Assembly (NCBI GenBank): GCA_017416145.1
Contig: JAFQDD010000015.1
Coordinates: 1-64,000 of the forward strand
Direction of reading: 5' to 3'
From: Spirochaetaceae bacterium
Lineage (GTDB): Bacteria; Spirochaetota; Spirochaetia; Treponematales; Treponemataceae
DNA length: 64,000 nucleotides
Part shown: one piece after another, positions 35,317 through 44,824 of the stretch
How positions within the stretch are numbered: position 1 is the first letter of the stretch
How the letters are laid out: each line of letters begins with the position of its first letter
Notes under the pieces: generated by a model
Told to the model about the DNA's origin: nothing
Databases searched by the model: none
Seen by the model: only the letters and a program-made list of their open reading frames with translations
Made by a program: the position numbers and the translations under genes

Positions 35317-35372
35317 TGGGCAGACATTGTTTTGTTTAATTAAACAATAATGAAATATAAAAAAAATGTCAA
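35317..35372 (-). promoter_or_regulatory. Promoter and leader of the traG-trb operon
   Basis: Minus strand: -35 TTGACA (35367-35372), 17-bp spacer, -10 TATTGT (35344-35349), then leader motif TGTCTGCCCA (35317-35326). A CAAAG/CTTTG hairpin and a TTAAACAAA…TTTGTTAA pairing enclose the SD and the TTG start. Confidence 0.82.
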
Positions 35373-35423
35373 TATTGTTAAACATACATAATAAAATATT
35401 TATTTCAATATATGAAAAAGTCA

Positions 35424-35452
35424 TTGACAAAACCAAAAAGCAGACATATATT
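35424..35452 (+). promoter_or_regulatory. Promoter of the mobC-like operon
   Basis: Perfect -35 TTGACA (35424-35429), 17-bp spacer, -10 TATATT (35447-35452). The spacer contains GCAGACA, half of the leader motif in reverse, so the divergent promoters may share a regulator. Confidence 0.85.
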
Positions 35453-35494
35453 TATATTAGATGAATAACAAAACGCTCTTATTGGAGGTTTTTT

Positions 35495-35812
35495 ATGGAT
35501 AACGATAAGCGATTTGAAAAATTTGATTTTAGTAATAAGCAAAAAGGAAGAGGCGGAGCTCGACCTGGTTCTGGAAGGAAAGCAACAGGCAGAAAAACAA
35601 AATGTTTAACAATAACACTTACAGAAGAGCAAGCAGAGGTTTTGCAGGAAAAAGCAAAATATGCTCACCTTACTGTAAGCCAATTTATAGTAAAGGAATT
35701 AAATCTTCCATACAAAACAGAAGAGAAAAAAGCATTTGCTTTTGATTTTAATTCCTTTGATGATTTGATGGCTGCAGAAAGTTCTACTCCAGAATATAAC
35801 GGTAAGAACTAG
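35495..35812 (+). CDS. Ribbon-helix-helix accessory protein (MobC-like)
   Basis: 105 residues starting with a basic GGARPGSGRKATGRK segment and a ribbon-helix-helix (CLTITLTEEQAEVLQEKAKYAHLTVSQFIVKEL). This combination is common in MobC-type relaxosome accessory proteins and in plasmid repressors. It lies divergent from traG behind a strong promoter, so it could also repress the divergent promoters. SD TGGAGG. Confidence 0.68.
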   Translation: MDNDKRFEKFDFSNKQKGRGGARPGSGRKATGRKTKCLTITLTEEQAEVLQEKAKYAHLTVSQFIVKELNLPYKTEEKKAFAFDFNSFDDLMAAESSTPEYNGKN

Positions 35813-35821
35813 GAGGGTTAT

Positions 35822-36391
35822 ATGGGATTGTTTTCGTGGTTATTTTATGCTGTAGGAAAACTTGTAAAGTCTTTATTTGGAATTATCCTTTGCATTATTG
35901 TTTTCATTTTGATTTTTAGAGGCTTCTCAAAATTTGGAGACTCAAAAAAACTAGATAAATCAAAAGGACAAGGTTATTACGAATATTCCGTAAAAGATTT
36001 ATTTTCAAATCAAAAGTTCACAGTTACATTCTTGAACGATATAGACTGTACTGTGGATAAAATAGAATATTCATATCATTTTACAAAATATCTTTATTCT
36101 ATAAAAACTGAGGTATTAGGATTTGAGACAGTTTTAGAGGATAAAAATAATGGTGAAGAAAAAATTCTTAGAATTGTACAAGCCAAACGAATTGAAAAAG
36201 ATAGTTATTTTGATGCTTTCTTGCAAGGTAAGGAAATTCCAAAAAACGATTTACCCGTACAAGAAGTAACAGTTGACTACAAAACTTGGAATAAAGATAG
36301 GGAATTTTTACCTTCAATGGAATATGAAATTATGGATGCAATGGTAAGAGATTCAATGGCTTCACCATCATTTATAGGAATACTTCAATAA
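35822..36391 (+). CDS. Membrane-anchored hypothetical protein
   Basis: 189 residues. One N-terminal membrane helix (LVKSLFGIILCIIVFILIF, about 13-31) with a periplasmic-type polar domain. No family recognised. Co-transcribed with the MobC-like and lipoprotein genes (9 and 11 bp gaps). Confidence 0.62.
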   Translation: MGLFSWLFYAVGKLVKSLFGIILCIIVFILIFRGFSKFGDSKKLDKSKGQGYYEYSVKDLFSNQKFTVTFLNDIDCTVDKIEYSYHFTKYLYSIKTEVLGFETVLEDKNNGEEKILRIVQAKRIEKDSYFDAFLQGKEIPKNDLPVQEVTVDYKTWNKDREFLPSMEYEIMDAMVRDSMASPSFIGILQ

Positions 36392-36402
36392 AGGGGGATT
36401 TT

Positions 36403-37011
36403 ATGAGAAAAGCAGTTTTTTTGGTTCTTGTTAGTTTAATGTTTACAAGTTGTCTTTCAACAATGTTTGCGCTTGCAGAATATGTTCCTGCAATGGATTC
36501 ATTAGAAGTAATAGAAAAGACAATTTCCAATTATGAAACCTCTGGAGAATACTTAAAGAAATTCCGTTCCAAAGACAAAATGGGAAATCGTCATGAATGG
36601 ATTATCTATGATGATAAATACTTTTCTGTGGATGGAGTTGTTTATGCGTATAAGTTTCACGAATTGATGACTTATTCATTAGTTTTAACAAGTATGAAGG
36701 GACAAAAGATTATTGATGGTTCAGAAGATGTAATCGGATTTCAAGGTTATGCATCTCCAGTAAATAATCCGGAAACAATAGTGAGTTTTATTTTCGCAAG
36801 TGAATTATTTGCTCAAAAAGGTTATAGCAGTAAATATGAAGCTTGTCAGATTCCAGGCGTTTCATTTATAAGCCTTTCAAAAGATGAAGGATATATAGAC
36901 GATTTTGGAAGATGGAAGTCTTATACTTGGACTGATTATTTTGAAAAAGTATTCAGCACAAGGAATAAGGATGCAAAAAAAATAATGTACAGTGCAATGT
37001 CACTTAAATAA
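36403..37011 (+). CDS. Lipoprotein, unknown function
   Basis: 202 residues with a lipoprotein signal (MRKAVFLVLVSLMFTSC; Cys at 17). The mature part is soluble with no recognised family. Its position beside the transfer genes would suit a surface-exclusion lipoprotein, but nothing in the sequence proves this. SD AGGGGG. Confidence 0.65.
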   Translation: MRKAVFLVLVSLMFTSCLSTMFALAEYVPAMDSLEVIEKTISNYETSGEYLKKFRSKDKMGNRHEWIIYDDKYFSVDGVVYAYKFHELMTYSLVLTSMKGQKIIDGSEDVIGFQGYASPVNNPETIVSFIFASELFAQKGYSSKYEACQIPGVSFISLSKDEGYIDDFGRWKSYTWTDYFEKVFSTRNKDAKKIMYSAMSLK

Positions 37012-37036
37012 TTTACAATAAAAGGAGAAAACAGTT

Positions 37037-37063
37037 ATGAGAAAAGCATATAGATATTTATAA
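37037..37063 (+). pseudogene. Remnant of a signal-peptide gene start
   Basis: AAAGGAG followed by ATGAGAAAAGC, the same start as neighbouring lipoprotein genes, but the frame stops at TAA after eight codons. Nothing coding follows; probably a decayed paralogue. Confidence 0.35.
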
Positions 37064-37128
37064 ATCTTCAAAATTAAAGAATTACAGTAGATAATGGGGA
37101 TAATTCCTTAAAATTGAAGAACCAACTT

Positions 37129-37575
37129 TTAAGCAATTTCTTTTGTCTCTTCAACAGAATGACATCGTTTTATTTCTCTATTAGAATCATCATAAAAAAT
37201 AACTGTTGGAGTAGATAAAACACCTTTTTCTGAGGCTCGGCTTAACCCTTCATCCGTATCAGTATCTACAATTTTCCCATCTAAATTAGTACTTAAACTG
37301 TAGTCTTTTACAGGTGGACAATTAGGACAAGTTTTACGAATAAAAATTTCGTAATGCGAAAGTGTAGGGGTACTTGTTTTTGCAGAACTAATATTTTCAG
37401 CAGTAAACATCTTTCGCTGGTTGTATTCATCTTTTTTCCCTTTATTCCAATTTCTTACAGAACGGTAATAACCAACAATTCGTGCATAAACTTCTGTTTC
37501 TGTTCCATGCACAGTTTCAAATTCTTTTTTTGTTGCTTCAATTTCAATGTTTATTTCTTGAAGAGTTCTTTGCAT
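37129..37575 (-). CDS. NrdD C-terminal-like domain fused to a glutaredoxin-like domain
   Basis: 148 residues from ATG 37575 (SD AAGGAGG). Residues about 25-60 (EVYARIVGYYRSVRNWNKGKKDEYNQRKMF) match the C-terminal end of anaerobic ribonucleotide reductases (R..GY.R.V..WN.GK..E...RK). From about 75 follows a thioredoxin/glutaredoxin-like part with CPNCPPVKDY and STPTVIFYD. The full reductase catalytic domain is missing. It may be a redox or glycyl-radical partner that supports dNTP synthesis. A GTGTGCCA palindrome lies upstream. Confidence 0.65.
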   Translation of the reverse strand: MQRTLQEINIEIEATKKEFETVHGTETEVYARIVGYYRSVRNWNKGKKDEYNQRKMFTAENISSAKTSTPTLSHYEIFIRKTCPNCPPVKDYSLSTNLDGKIVDTDTDEGLSRASEKGVLSTPTVIFYDDSNREIKRCHSVEETKEIA

Positions 37576-37608
37576 TTTGCACCTCCTTATAAAAAAAGTA
37601 TAAACCAT

Positions 37609-37635
37609 TGGGTGTGCCAATAAATGACACACCCA
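37609..37635 (-). promoter_or_regulatory. Palindrome upstream of the NrdD-like/glutaredoxin gene
   Basis: TGGGTGTG and CACACCCA flank an 11-base centre. The inner sequence GTGTGCCA-N5-TGACACAC recurs at 57175-57196 upstream of an unrelated gene, so it may bind a chromosomal regulator. Confidence 0.6.
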
Positions 37636-37709
37636 GAAAGTTTTTTCATTTTGAAAGTGCTTTTCTTGATTATATTTTTTCAGCCATTATTTTGCATTCA
37701 ACTTGTAAT

Positions 37710-40700
37710 TTAATTTTGTGTGCAATAACAATTACGAGTCACTGTATATACAGGAATTTCTACACGTTGTTCTATTCCGTTATGTGAGATATAAAATACA
37801 ATTTTATCTGTCATTACAGATGAAACAATTGATTTATCCTCAATAACACGTTTTGTTGCAGGTTGATTTGCAAGCTGAGTAGCAGGTTTTGCACTATATG
37901 CTGTATCTCCATTCCATTGTTCAATTTTTCCTGTAGCAGGTCTGTAATACCAAACTACTTTTTCGTAATCGGATACATTCATCCAGGTTCCATCTTTCGA
38001 AGGATTTCTTCTTCGACCAATGAAAGTGTAACTATCACCCCATTCTCCACAAGAAACCCCTGTTTGATAAACTGGTGTAGATGTTGTATTTCCATTTGAA
38101 TCTGTTTCATAACCTGTTTGAACAGATCCTTTGTAAGCTACATAGTAATAGGCTGTTGTATCAAGGAAGCCAACATCATTTTTTGCAACATAGAATTGGT
38201 CCAGATTTAATGTTTGACCTCCATAAACAGCATATGGTTCGTAAAATTCTGGAATGTAATACTTTTGAAGAATTACATCTTGAGAGTTTATTACCTTAAA
38301 TTGTGTAGAAGAACCTGAAACAGTTGCCTTTGTATTATTCGATACAGACTCAATCTTAGTTATATCAATATTTTTTAATGTCCAATCAACATTCTTTTCA
38401 GTTACATCAACACCGAGAGTTACTGTTTCACCATCTCCAATGTAAAGAATATTATTTTGGAAATAAGAGAAGTTTCCACTTTTATTTACAATGAACATTT
38501 TAGGGGTAACTGTTTTGTAAACAAAGTTTGCTGTAATATTTTTTGAACCTACCACCTCATCATAATTATTTGGATTGGTTGCCATAACATTTATGGTTAT
38601 ATTATTTCTTGTTTCTGCTGTTGGAGTAATCAGTATTTTTCCAGTTCCATCACCGTTGTTTAATATCGAATAATTAAAAGCATCACTCGTTGAATTTACA
38701 GTGATATCTGCATAAGTCGGATTTACCTTAAAACCAACTTCGGCAGTTTCTGCAGGACTTATACTAAAAGTAGTTTTCCCAGTTAAAGAGAACTCATAGT
38801 TCCAAGCAACTTTGATAGAAAGATTTCCTTTTGCATTTCCATCTGTAACACAGTATAAATTTCCAGTTCCCTCTTTTATTCCTTCAATTTGAACATACCC
38901 AACTCCATTTTCATCACATCCTAAATCTGTATATGTAAATACATCATTTATTTGGTCCATAGTCCAAGTTAAATTTGCATTTGCAGGACTCACTGTATAT
39001 TTTACTTTTCGTGTTCCAAAAGGTTGAACAGAAATATTTGAAGCCTCTAGAACAAAACTTTTGCCCGCTTCTACCACAACAGTACATTTTGCAACAGAAG
39101 AACTATTAGGAAGTTGTGCCATTACTTCTGCCTCACCAACATTAATTGGATAAATTGTTACATTCTGCCCACTACCCATGACACGACAAACTTCTGAAGT
39201 TCCAACGCTATGAACAGTCCATTCAAGTTCATTGTAATCATTTGAACTTTCTGCATTTTCAATATTTGCTTTTAAAGATGTTCCGGAACTTCCTTTTACA
39301 AGAGTCATATAAGTCTTATTAAAAGTAATTACTTTTTCTGCACTTCCTGGAACCACAACATAAAACTGTAAATCACTTGCAGCTTTTTCGTGGGAACAAG
39401 TAATTAAAGCTTCTCCTGGATTTTTTGCTGTAATGTAAATTGATTGACCAGATACAGTTCCATCTGAATTAATTCCAGTAATTGTAATAACATCCGAATC
39501 ACTTGTGGTCCACTTTAGATTATATTGGTCTGCATTAGTAACACCATTTCCTGTTAGAGTTGCACTTAAAGTTTGGCTTTTTCCTTTATTTACTGTGTAG
39601 ATTGTCGAACTTGAAGTGATATAGGTTGTAGATGTTTCAGCTTCCTTCACATAAACAAGCATTTCTGCACTTGCTTGTTCAACACCAGAACTTGAAGCAA
39701 TTAGTTTTGCTCTTACAGTAGTTGTTCCAGCTCCTACACCTGTTAATTGTGCAACATTTTTTGTTCCACTAATTGAACAAATATTTGGGTTATCTACTGA
39801 ATACTCTACATAAGTTGAAACACTAGTTGTAGGAACTTGCATTGTCAAAAATGAAGTTGTTCCTTCACTTAATGTCACATTTGTTTGAGGAAAATTAAAA
39901 GAAGAATATTCTTGTACATTTACAATTACTTGTTGGTCATAAGCTGCCTTAGGATGACTAATAGTAATCGTAGCACTTCCTGTCTGTAATGGAGTAATCG
40001 TACAAACATTCGCAGAATATTGGAAATCAATTACATCATAAACATCTAAAGACCAACTAAACGAATACTTATCTGTCTCTTTGCCATTAATCAATGAAGC
40101 TGTGATTGTTTGAGCTGCTGCATTTGGTTTCATTGAAATAATACTTGAAGGAACGCTGATATGACATTCACTTTCTTCTATTTTATCGCAAACAACAAGT
40201 AGTTGAGCAGGATAAGTTGCTTTTGGATGAGTTACTGTAACATAAGTTTGCCCTTCTGAAAGAGCCCGAATTTTTCCAACTTCATTTTGCCCATAAACAG
40301 CACAAATACTAGAGTCGTTTACTTTCCATAAAAATTGTGAGAAATCTTCTTCTGTTCCACCAACTAAATCTGCGGTTACTGAAGTATAAGTAGAACTTAC
40401 AGGAACAGTTATTACAGAAGATGATAATTGAATATGAGGGTTCTGACTTGCTAAAATCGGATCAACAACTTGAACAATTATTGATAATGGATATTTACAT
40501 TCTTTATTTGTAACTGTCACAATTGCAGTTCCTATTCCATTTCCTTTTAATAATGCATTAGCACCAGAAGAAGTAATATCTACTACATTCAAGTTATTCG
40601 AGGTCCAAGTATACCCTTCAATTACGGCATCTTTTGCATTTTTTACGCTTACAGAAACACTTTTAGTTGTTCCTTCCCCAAGAGCAACAACATTTGTATT

Positions 40701-43460
40701 TGTTGTTAAGTATACAAATCCAGCTAGTTCTTCAGCAGAGTTTCCTACAACTACTAATACTTTCTTATCAATAGAGGACATAGGATGCCGAATTGTAATT
40801 TGAGCTTGTCCACTTCCAACAGGTTTGATATATGCAACTCCATTTTCTGATTGACTAGAAATTGTCGCTATAGATTCATTATCAATTGAAAAATGAAAAC
40901 CTCTTTTATCTACTTCTTCATAATTCACAAGAATTGCATCTAAGCGTTGTGGATTATCGTCTTTTAGTAAAGTAATTACATCTGGACTTGAAATATGAAC
41001 AATCGGTTTTGCTTCAGGAACAACATACTCGCTTCCTACACGAATATAAATTTTTAATGTATTTTGACTGTCTTCATGAGATACATTAATTACAGTTTCA
41101 CCTTCACTCATTGCAGTAACTGTGGCATTAATTCCATTTCCAATAACTTTTGCAATGCTTTCATCTTCACTTTCCCATGCAATATTAGAATATTCTGAAT
41201 AAGGAAGATTAATTGCAGAGACATTTACATTTGAAAATTTTCCTGCTGAATTAAGATTAATTACGTTTTGACTTGTAGTAAAATATACTTCTGGTTCTGT
41301 CTGAACTGTTCCAGATGGATATACAGTTATTTCATAATCACAAGAATATGTTTTGTTTTCATTATCAGTAATAGATACAGAAACTCTTGTTGCTCCTGCC
41401 TTTTCACCAATAATTCTACAAGACAATGGATTTATTGAGTCTTTTTCAATAGAACAAATTGAAGAATCTTTTACTGTCCAAATAGCAGAAGCAAAATTAT
41501 AATCTGAATCAAAACCTACAGAATTTGTCGTACAATAGGCTTCTTCTCCAACTTCAATGTTGAAATACAATTTATCTGAATATAGAGCCTTCATATTTGC
41601 CAATTCTTCTTCTGTATCCGCTGTTAATATCATAACTTTCTTATCAGCGTCTGCTTTATTATGACTAATTGTCAAATATGAAATTGTATTTCCAGTTCCT
41701 TTAGGTGGAGCCGTAATTTCTGCAATATTTGCATTGGAAGAAACTTTGATATTTGAATTATCACATTTCCATTTTATTTCATTATCATCACTATCATTTT
41801 TTCCAGTTCCCTTTAACTGAACTGTATATTCAGTTGAAGCTCCATTTAATACTCTGACTAATCCATCTCCAATAAAATATAAAGGTTCTTCAAGTATGGC
41901 AGTTTCTGATAAAACTTTTACAAGAATTTCAGTAGGGTAGTGAATCTTTGGGTGAGAAACTGAGATTACAGCAGTTCCTTCGCAAATTGGATTTATGTAT
42001 GCCTCTCCGTAGGCATAAGTTAAAGCGGCCGCCCTTGAATGAATTGCAGTACCGTTTGTAGTAGAAAGAGAAATTACATCACTATTAGTGCCATCTTTTG
42101 ATGTACTTTTTACATTCCAAGTAAAGTCTTTTTCGTCACCTTCTTCTCCACCTTTTAAGGATATTTTTAAGACAGTTTCTGCACTTCCTACTTTTGTTCT
42201 AACATAATTTTGACTTGTAGTAATATAACAACTTGCATCAATAGCATCTGCTAATTGCCCATTTACAATAACAAGAACTTCACGAGGATATTCTGCACTT
42301 TCATGAGAAATGATTAACTTACAAGAACCATTTGCTTTTCCTTTTAATGTAACTTCATCACCAATTATTGAAACAATTTCTGCAACATTATAATCATCAA
42401 GAACATAATTAAAACCATCTATATTTATATTTTCAGATTCTAGGTTTTCAAGAGTACTTTTTATTGTTTGAGTATTTTCTCCACTTAATGTAACAACTGT
42501 GTTATCTGGTTTAATAAAAACATTCTTTACAATGGTGATAACTCTACAAAGAATATCCAAAGGATAAGGTGCATCTGGATGAGTGATTCTAATTGTACAG
42601 CTTCCAGATTCTTTTGGAGTAATAACCGCATTATTTCCGTTCCAAGCAATACCAATAGGAACACTTGAATCATTTTCTTTGATTATTTCCCATTTAAATT
42701 GAGAATCTGAACTAGTATCTTTTCCATTTACAAGTGAGACTGAGATATTTTGTTCACCGTCAGCTTTGTTCATTGTAACAATGTTGTTTGAAGTTGTGAT
42801 ATAACCCACTGAAGTATTATCTTCAAAAACATAAACACCAATATAATATGGATAAGTTGCTTTATTGTGGGATACCTTTATTCTTGCATAACCAGCTTCT
42901 TTTGCAGTTATTACACAATATTGACCTGTTGGCTGAATTGAAACTACTGAACTGTTATCTACGGTCCAAGAGTATCCATCAATATCAGAAGCATCTCCTC
43001 CGTAAAGTGAAACAAAAACTTTTTCACTTATTCCAGGACCTGTTTGGAGAATAGAAGTGTTTGAGTAAATATATGGTTCTGTTGTAGCTTCATAGTTGTC
43101 TGAATATCCGGAAACTGTGATTAAACAACTTGCTTCGTATCCGTTATAAGAACAACGCAAAGTGGTCTGTCCTTCTTTTATAGCTTTGAAAGTAAAGCCC
43201 CAAGATGAACTCGAATCACAGTCGATAATAGTTTCATCATATTTCCAATCTAGAATTATATCTTTTTGTACTCCGTTTGGTTTTATTGAAACGGAAACAT
43301 AATCCATATTTCCAACACTTACTTCTAGATTTGTTTTACTTAGTGAAAGATTTGTAATTTCTATTTTTGGTTCAATATCTTCTGATAAGCTTGTAAAGAA
43401 ATTACAAGACATAAAAAACATCGTAATAAATGATATAAATAAAAATATGCTTTTTCTCAT
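37710..43460 (-). CDS. Giant surface lipoprotein with Ig-like (BIG2-type) repeats
   Basis: 1916 residues with a lipoprotein signal (FISFITMFFMSC; Cys at 19). The mature part is a chain of about 95-110-residue beta-sandwich units. Most end with a signature such as ATITISHPKA.Y….V (at least eleven copies: ARIKVSHNKATYP, CTIRITHPDAPYP, AVISVSHPKIHYP and so on), like bacterial Ig-like domain 2. The last 300 residues differ. It is the fourth gene of the trbF-trbG-trbI operon, so it is likely an adhesin or mating-pair stabiliser displayed by donor cells. SD AGAGGAGTAC. Confidence 0.82.
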   Translation of the reverse strand: MRKSIFLFISFITMFFMSCNFFTSLSEDIEPKIEITNLSLSKTNLEVSVGNMDYVSVSIKPNGVQKDIILDWKYDETIIDCDSSSSWGFTFKAIKEGQTTLRCSYNGYEASCLITVSGYSDNYEATTEPYIYSNTSILQTGPGISEKVFVSLYGGDASDIDGYSWTVDNSSVVSIQPTGQYCVITAKEAGYARIKVSHNKATYPYYIGVYVFEDNTSVGYITTSNNIVTMNKADGEQNISVSLVNGKDTSSDSQFKWEIIKENDSSVPIGIAWNGNNAVITPKESGSCTIRITHPDAPYPLDILCRVITIVKNVFIKPDNTVVTLSGENTQTIKSTLENLESENINIDGFNYVLDDYNVAEIVSIIGDEVTLKGKANGSCKLIISHESAEYPREVLVIVNGQLADAIDASCYITTSQNYVRTKVGSAETVLKISLKGGEEGDEKDFTWNVKSTSKDGTNSDVISLSTTNGTAIHSRAAALTYAYGEAYINPICEGTAVISVSHPKIHYPTEILVKVLSETAILEEPLYFIGDGLVRVLNGASTEYTVQLKGTGKNDSDDNEIKWKCDNSNIKVSSNANIAEITAPPKGTGNTISYLTISHNKADADKKVMILTADTEEELANMKALYSDKLYFNIEVGEEAYCTTNSVGFDSDYNFASAIWTVKDSSICSIEKDSINPLSCRIIGEKAGATRVSVSITDNENKTYSCDYEITVYPSGTVQTEPEVYFTTSQNVINLNSAGKFSNVNVSAINLPYSEYSNIAWESEDESIAKVIGNGINATVTAMSEGETVINVSHEDSQNTLKIYIRVGSEYVVPEAKPIVHISSPDVITLLKDDNPQRLDAILVNYEEVDKRGFHFSIDNESIATISSQSENGVAYIKPVGSGQAQITIRHPMSSIDKKVLVVVGNSAEELAGFVYLTTNTNVVALGEGTTKSVSVSVKNAKDAVIEGYTWTSNNLNVVDITSSGANALLKGNGIGTAIVTVTNKECKYPLSIIVQVVDPILASQNPHIQLSSSVITVPVSSTYTSVTADLVGGTEEDFSQFLWKVNDSSICAVYGQNEVGKIRALSEGQTYVTVTHPKATYPAQLLVVCDKIEESECHISVPSSIISMKPNAAAQTITASLINGKETDKYSFSWSLDVYDVIDFQYSANVCTITPLQTGSATITISHPKAAYDQQVIVNVQEYSSFNFPQTNVTLSEGTTSFLTMQVPTTSVSTYVEYSVDNPNICSISGTKNVAQLTGVGAGTTTVRAKLIASSSGVEQASAEMLVYVKEAETSTTYITSSSTIYTVNKGKSQTLSATLTGNGVTNADQYNLKWTTSDSDVITITGINSDGTVSGQSIYITAKNPGEALITCSHEKAASDLQFYVVVPGSAEKVITFNKTYMTLVKGSSGTSLKANIENAESSNDYNELEWTVHSVGTSEVCRVMGSGQNVTIYPINVGEAEVMAQLPNSSSVAKCTVVVEAGKSFVLEASNISVQPFGTRKVKYTVSPANANLTWTMDQINDVFTYTDLGCDENGVGYVQIEGIKEGTGNLYCVTDGNAKGNLSIKVAWNYEFSLTGKTTFSISPAETAEVGFKVNPTYADITVNSTSDAFNYSILNNGDGTGKILITPTAETRNNITINVMATNPNNYDEVVGSKNITANFVYKTVTPKMFIVNKSGNFSYFQNNILYIGDGETVTLGVDVTEKNVDWTLKNIDITKIESVSNNTKATVSGSSTQFKVINSQDVILQKYYIPEFYEPYAVYGGQTLNLDQFYVAKNDVGFLDTTAYYYVAYKGSVQTGYETDSNGNTTSTPVYQTGVSCGEWGDSYTFIGRRRNPSKDGTWMNVSDYEKVVWYYRPATGKIEQWNGDTAYSAKPATQLANQPATKRVIEDKSIVSSVMTDKIVFYISHNGIEQRVEIPVYTVTRNCYCTQN

Positions 43461-43471
43461 TTGTACTCCTC

Positions 43472-44824
43472 TTAGCGTGTTCTAACATATTTTTGTGTTA
43501 CCTGATTTACTTCTACAGGTGGAAGTTCCAAAGGACCGTTTGTTATTAATTTTATTTCTTTTCCGTGTCCTATTTTTATCGTAGGCTGAATATCTAAAGC
43601 CCTATCAAGAATCTTATTACCTATTTTGCTTGCTTCGGCATAAACATCTGTTAAAGAGTTTTGAATGTATTCATTTGATTGATTATCTATCGTGTTTGTT
43701 ACTTCTGTCTGAATAATGCTAAACATAGCAATCATACCCATTGCTTTTAGTGTTTCAAAAGTATGATTGTTTACACGACCTTCATATCCACTTGCTCCTT
43801 GGGAATCAACACCATTCATATTGCCAAGTTGAATTCTATAGTTATCAGGTCTTATCAATAAGTTCCAAGCAACTTGCACTCGATTTTGACCATAACTTAC
43901 AGAAGAATTGTAGGTCGCAAAAAGCATTGAACCTTCTGGAATTAATAAATACGAATGGTCATAACTCGAATAAACATTTTCTGTTACACGAGCAATTACA
44001 ACACCAGGATTTGCTGTATCTATACTTGTAACCAATGCAGCTGAAATAATAGTTCCATCCCAAAGACTTGATTTACTCATATAATAGCCATTTCCTACTG
44101 TTCCAGAATTATTATTAAAGAAGTTTTCTTTGTTTGAGCCGATATCTGAGCCCATATTTGAGCCGTTACCGTACAGCTGATTCTGTATACTTTGAGTTTG
44201 AGCCATTTGTTGAGCAATATATTCTTCTTTTGTCATTTTTGTAGAAGAATAGGTCCCATTCATAACACTAGAAATCGTATCTACTACAGATGTTTGATTT
44301 CCATATTCTAAACCTGCAAGACCCTCAATCTTTCTTGGCGATTTAGAATTTCTAGTGTCAGGTCTTTCTACTGTATATGAACTAGAACTCCCTGTATTCC
44401 CTACTGAAGATACTGGTGCAATTCCAGGTTGTCCTTGTTCAGGTAGTTGTAATTCTGGCGGCAAGGAATTAATTATTTCCTCTATCTCATTTTCTTTTTC
44501 TACTTCCTCTTCAATAAAGTCTTCTATTGGAAGAATATTTGTTTCTGGTAAATCAAAATTAACGTGAGTTTTTACTCCTGCTTTATCTAATTCTGAATTA
44601 TCAGTTTTAGCTTTCTTTTTGCTATTTGCATTCACAGCAATAAAAGCAATCAAAAATAGAATAAGAATCCCAATTAAAATAACAGCAAAGATGTTTCCGA
44701 CATTTATTTCTCTTGCTTCATTTTCCTCTTCTGGAGGCGGAAGTTCTTCATCTTCCATATCTTCCAAATCAATAAGGCTTTCGTCTTCTGGCAAGGTAGT
44801 TTCAATTTCTTTTTCATCATTCAT
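43472..44824 (-). CDS. trbI: T4SS core protein TrbI/VirB10
   Basis: 450 residues from ATG 44824 (SD GGAGG), overlapping the trbG stop. Acidic N-terminus, one membrane helix (IFAVILIGILILFLIAFIAV, about 45-65), Pro-rich linker and the VirB10 beta-barrel domain (WDGTIISAALVTSIDTANPGVVIARV…YSSYDHSYLLIPEGSMLFATYN…RVQVAWNLLIRPDNY). It spans both membranes in the T4SS core. Confidence 0.93.
   Translation of the reverse strand: MNDEKEIETTLPEDESLIDLEDMEDEELPPPEEENEAREINVGNIFAVILIGILILFLIAFIAVNANSKKKAKTDNSELDKAGVKTHVNFDLPETNILPIEDFIEEEVEKENEIEEIINSLPPELQLPEQGQPGIAPVSSVGNTGSSSSYTVERPDTRNSKSPRKIEGLAGLEYGNQTSVVDTISSVMNGTYSSTKMTKEEYIAQQMAQTQSIQNQLYGNGSNMGSDIGSNKENFFNNNSGTVGNGYYMSKSSLWDGTIISAALVTSIDTANPGVVIARVTENVYSSYDHSYLLIPEGSMLFATYNSSVSYGQNRVQVAWNLLIRPDNYRIQLGNMNGVDSQGASGYEGRVNNHTFETLKAMGMIAMFSIIQTEVTNTIDNQSNEYIQNSLTDVYAEASKIGNKILDRALDIQPTIKIGHGKEIKLITNGPLELPPVEVNQVTQKYVRTR

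Noticed and set aside
33130-35436. Longer TraG start at 35436
   Set aside because: It would place promoter -10 and leader motif inside the gene and has no SD; TTG 35304 has both SD and leader upstream.
37710-43460. DNA-level tandem repeats or CRISPR-like array in the giant lipoprotein gene
   Set aside because: The repetition is at protein level (Ig-like units) with diverged bases and no spacer pattern.
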